6,955 nt of DNA, taken from positions 1 through 6,955 of the forward strand of contig CBDUXZ010000100.1 of the NCBI GenBank assembly GCA_965371325.1. Direction: 5' to 3'. Source of the DNA: CBDUXZ01 sp965371325 [NCBI: uncultured bacterium]. GTDB taxonomy: Bacteria; JAUYMQ01. Position 1 is the stretch's first letter; each line of letters begins with the position of its first letter. Below, piece after piece: positions 5,970-6,955 of this stretch. Position numbers and translations under genes: made by a program. The notes under the pieces are model-generated. The model saw only the letters and a program-made list of their open reading frames with translations, was not told the DNA's origin and made no database searches.

Positions 5970-6955
5970 ATGAACATTCTCGGCCTGAGCTCACCGATCT
6001 CGTTCAATCCGGCGGCCTGCCTCTACCAGGACGGACGCCTCGTTGCCGCCGTCGAGGAAGAACGCCTGATCCGCTACAAACAGGCGCCCCACCTTGCGCC
6101 CTGGAAGGCCATCGATTTCGTTCTCGCCCGGGGCGGAATTGCGCTCAAAGACGTGGACGCTTTCGCGGTGGGACACGCCGGTCCTCACCAGAGCTTTGCG
6201 CGGGTGCTGGGTGAGTTTGCCCGTGGGAGAGTTCCCTTCACCAGGCGGGACGTCGAGCGGGAGGTCCTCTACTACCTCCATCATTTTGTCCTTTGGCGGG
6301 GAGCGAAGGGACGCCTCATCGCGGACGATTCCAGGTTGCATATGATCCGGCACCACCTGGCCCACGCCGCAAGCGCCTTTCTCCTCTCTGACTTCGAAGA
6401 GGCCAATATCATCTCCCTCGACGGACGAGGCGGTTTTGAATCGGGAATTTTGGCCGCCGGCAGGGGAAACCGGATCGAGGTGCTCGACAGCATTCCGCTC
6501 TCTTCGAGCTGGGGGAGCATGTACGAGAAGGTGACCGCACGTCTCGGCTTCAGGCCCCACTCGGACGAGGGGAAAGTCATGGGTCTCGCGGCCTACGGAG
6601 AGGGAGACGTGCTCCCCTTTGTCGACTGGAGGGAGCCCTTTCCGAAAATTCGTTCCGGGCCTTTTCGGGAGTTCATCGCGGCGCTCCCCCAGCGCGCTCC
6701 GGGCGATCCCCTGACCGACGCGCACCGAAATCTTGCGGCCTGCCTTCAGATTACGTTGGAGCGGGCGGTTCTCCTCATGAATCGCTACCTGGAGCGCCGG
6801 ACAGGCCTTCGCAATCTCTGCCTGGCGGGGGGGATAGCGATGAACTGCTCGATGAACGGCGTTCTGTACCGGGGCCCCTACACCGATCGGATTTTCGTTC
6901 AGCCCGCCTCGAGCGATTCGGGCACCGCCCTCGGCGCCGCGGCATGGGTGCATAC
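5970..6955 (+). CDS. Carbamoyltransferase, NodU/CmcH/TobZ family (5' part; cut by window end)
   Basis: The frame runs without a stop from the ATG at 5970 to the window edge, giving 328 residues. Enzymes of this family use carbamoyl phosphate and ATP to place a carbamoyl group on a hydroxyl, often of a sugar; examples are NodU for Nod factors and TobZ for tobramycin. Visible signatures of the N-terminal Kae1-like domain are MNILGLS at the start, EEER at 29-32, RHHLAHAASAF at 127-137, DGRGG at 151-155, WGSMYEKVT at 181-189, GKVMGLAAYG at 201-210, LAGGIAMNCSMNG at 285-297 and QPASSDSGTALGAA at 311-324. H128, H132 and D316 are the expected metal-binding residues. The C-terminal YrdC-like domain, where carbamoyl-AMP forms in TobZ, lies beyond the window; full proteins are usually about 550-600 residues. 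The gene starts 14 bases after gene 3 with only a weak GGA (5961-5963) as a binding site, so coupling to gene 3 is likely. The position suggests carbamoylation of a sugar or precursor of this polysaccharide (inference). No internal stop or frameshift is seen. Confidence 0.95.
   Translation, partial: MNILGLSSPISFNPAACLYQDGRLVAAVEEERLIRYKQAPHLAPWKAIDFVLARGGIALKDVDAFAVGHAGPHQSFARVLGEFARGRVPFTRRDVEREVLYYLHHFVLWRGAKGRLIADDSRLHMIRHHLAHAASAFLLSDFEEANIISLDGRGGFESGILAAGRGNRIEVLDSIPLSSSWGSMYEKVTARLGFRPHSDEGKVMGLAAYGEGDVLPFVDWREPFPKIRSGPFREFIAALPQRAPGDPLTDAHRNLAACLQITLERAVLLMNRYLERRTGLRNLCLAGGIAMNCSMNGVLYRGPYTDRIFVQPASSDSGTALGAAAWVH

Noticed and set aside
5991-6953. A 320-codon open frame on the minus strand at the right end.
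   Set aside because: It lies opposite the carbamoyltransferase, whose many family motifs show that the plus strand is the coding one. The antisense product has no recognisable motif.

Overview
The window is a GC-rich, gene-dense piece of bacterial DNA. It carries four plus-strand genes packed end to end, and all four fit a locus for making and exporting a surface polysaccharide (capsule, exopolysaccharide or O-antigen). Protein 1 joins a Wzz-type chain-length domain and a tyrosine kinase in one polypeptide. That is the usual arrangement in Gram-negative bacteria, whereas Firmicutes usually split the two, so a Gram-negative or other diderm host is likely. The phylum cannot be fixed from the sequence. 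A multi-TPR polymerase/ligase of this sort would not be surprising in deltaproteobacterial, acidobacterial or similar lineages, but that is only an impression.

Layout, left to right. (1) 28-1929: Wzc-like polysaccharide co-polymerase and BY-kinase, possibly preceded by the last codons of an upstream gene that would overlap its start by ATGA. (2) 1964-4588: an 874-residue O-antigen ligase/Wzy-family membrane enzyme whose C-terminal half is a long array of TPR-like repeats predicted to lie in the periplasm. (3) 4585-5955: a polytopic protein that looks like a GT-C-fold (GT39-like) glycosyltransferase, overlapping gene 2 by 4 bases. (4) 5970 to the right edge: the first 328 residues of a NodU/CmcH/TobZ-family carbamoyltransferase, cut by the window end. 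Non-coding DNA is limited to about 34 bases between genes 1 and 2 and 14 bases between genes 3 and 4. I see no tRNA, rRNA, mobile element, CRISPR array or convincing terminator or promoter.

Working model (inference): lipid-linked repeat units are built in the cytoplasm by enzymes outside the window. A sugar may be O-carbamoylated by gene 4 or further glycosylated at the membrane by gene 3. Units are polymerised or ligated on the periplasmic side by gene 2, with chain length and export controlled by gene 1 through autophosphorylation of its C-terminal tyrosine cluster. The two least ordinary points are the large periplasmic TPR scaffold fused to the polymerase and the placement of a carbamoyltransferase directly in the operon. 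An 18-base perfect palindrome at the end of gene 3 is a smaller curiosity. I found no clear sign of a wholly new type of system.
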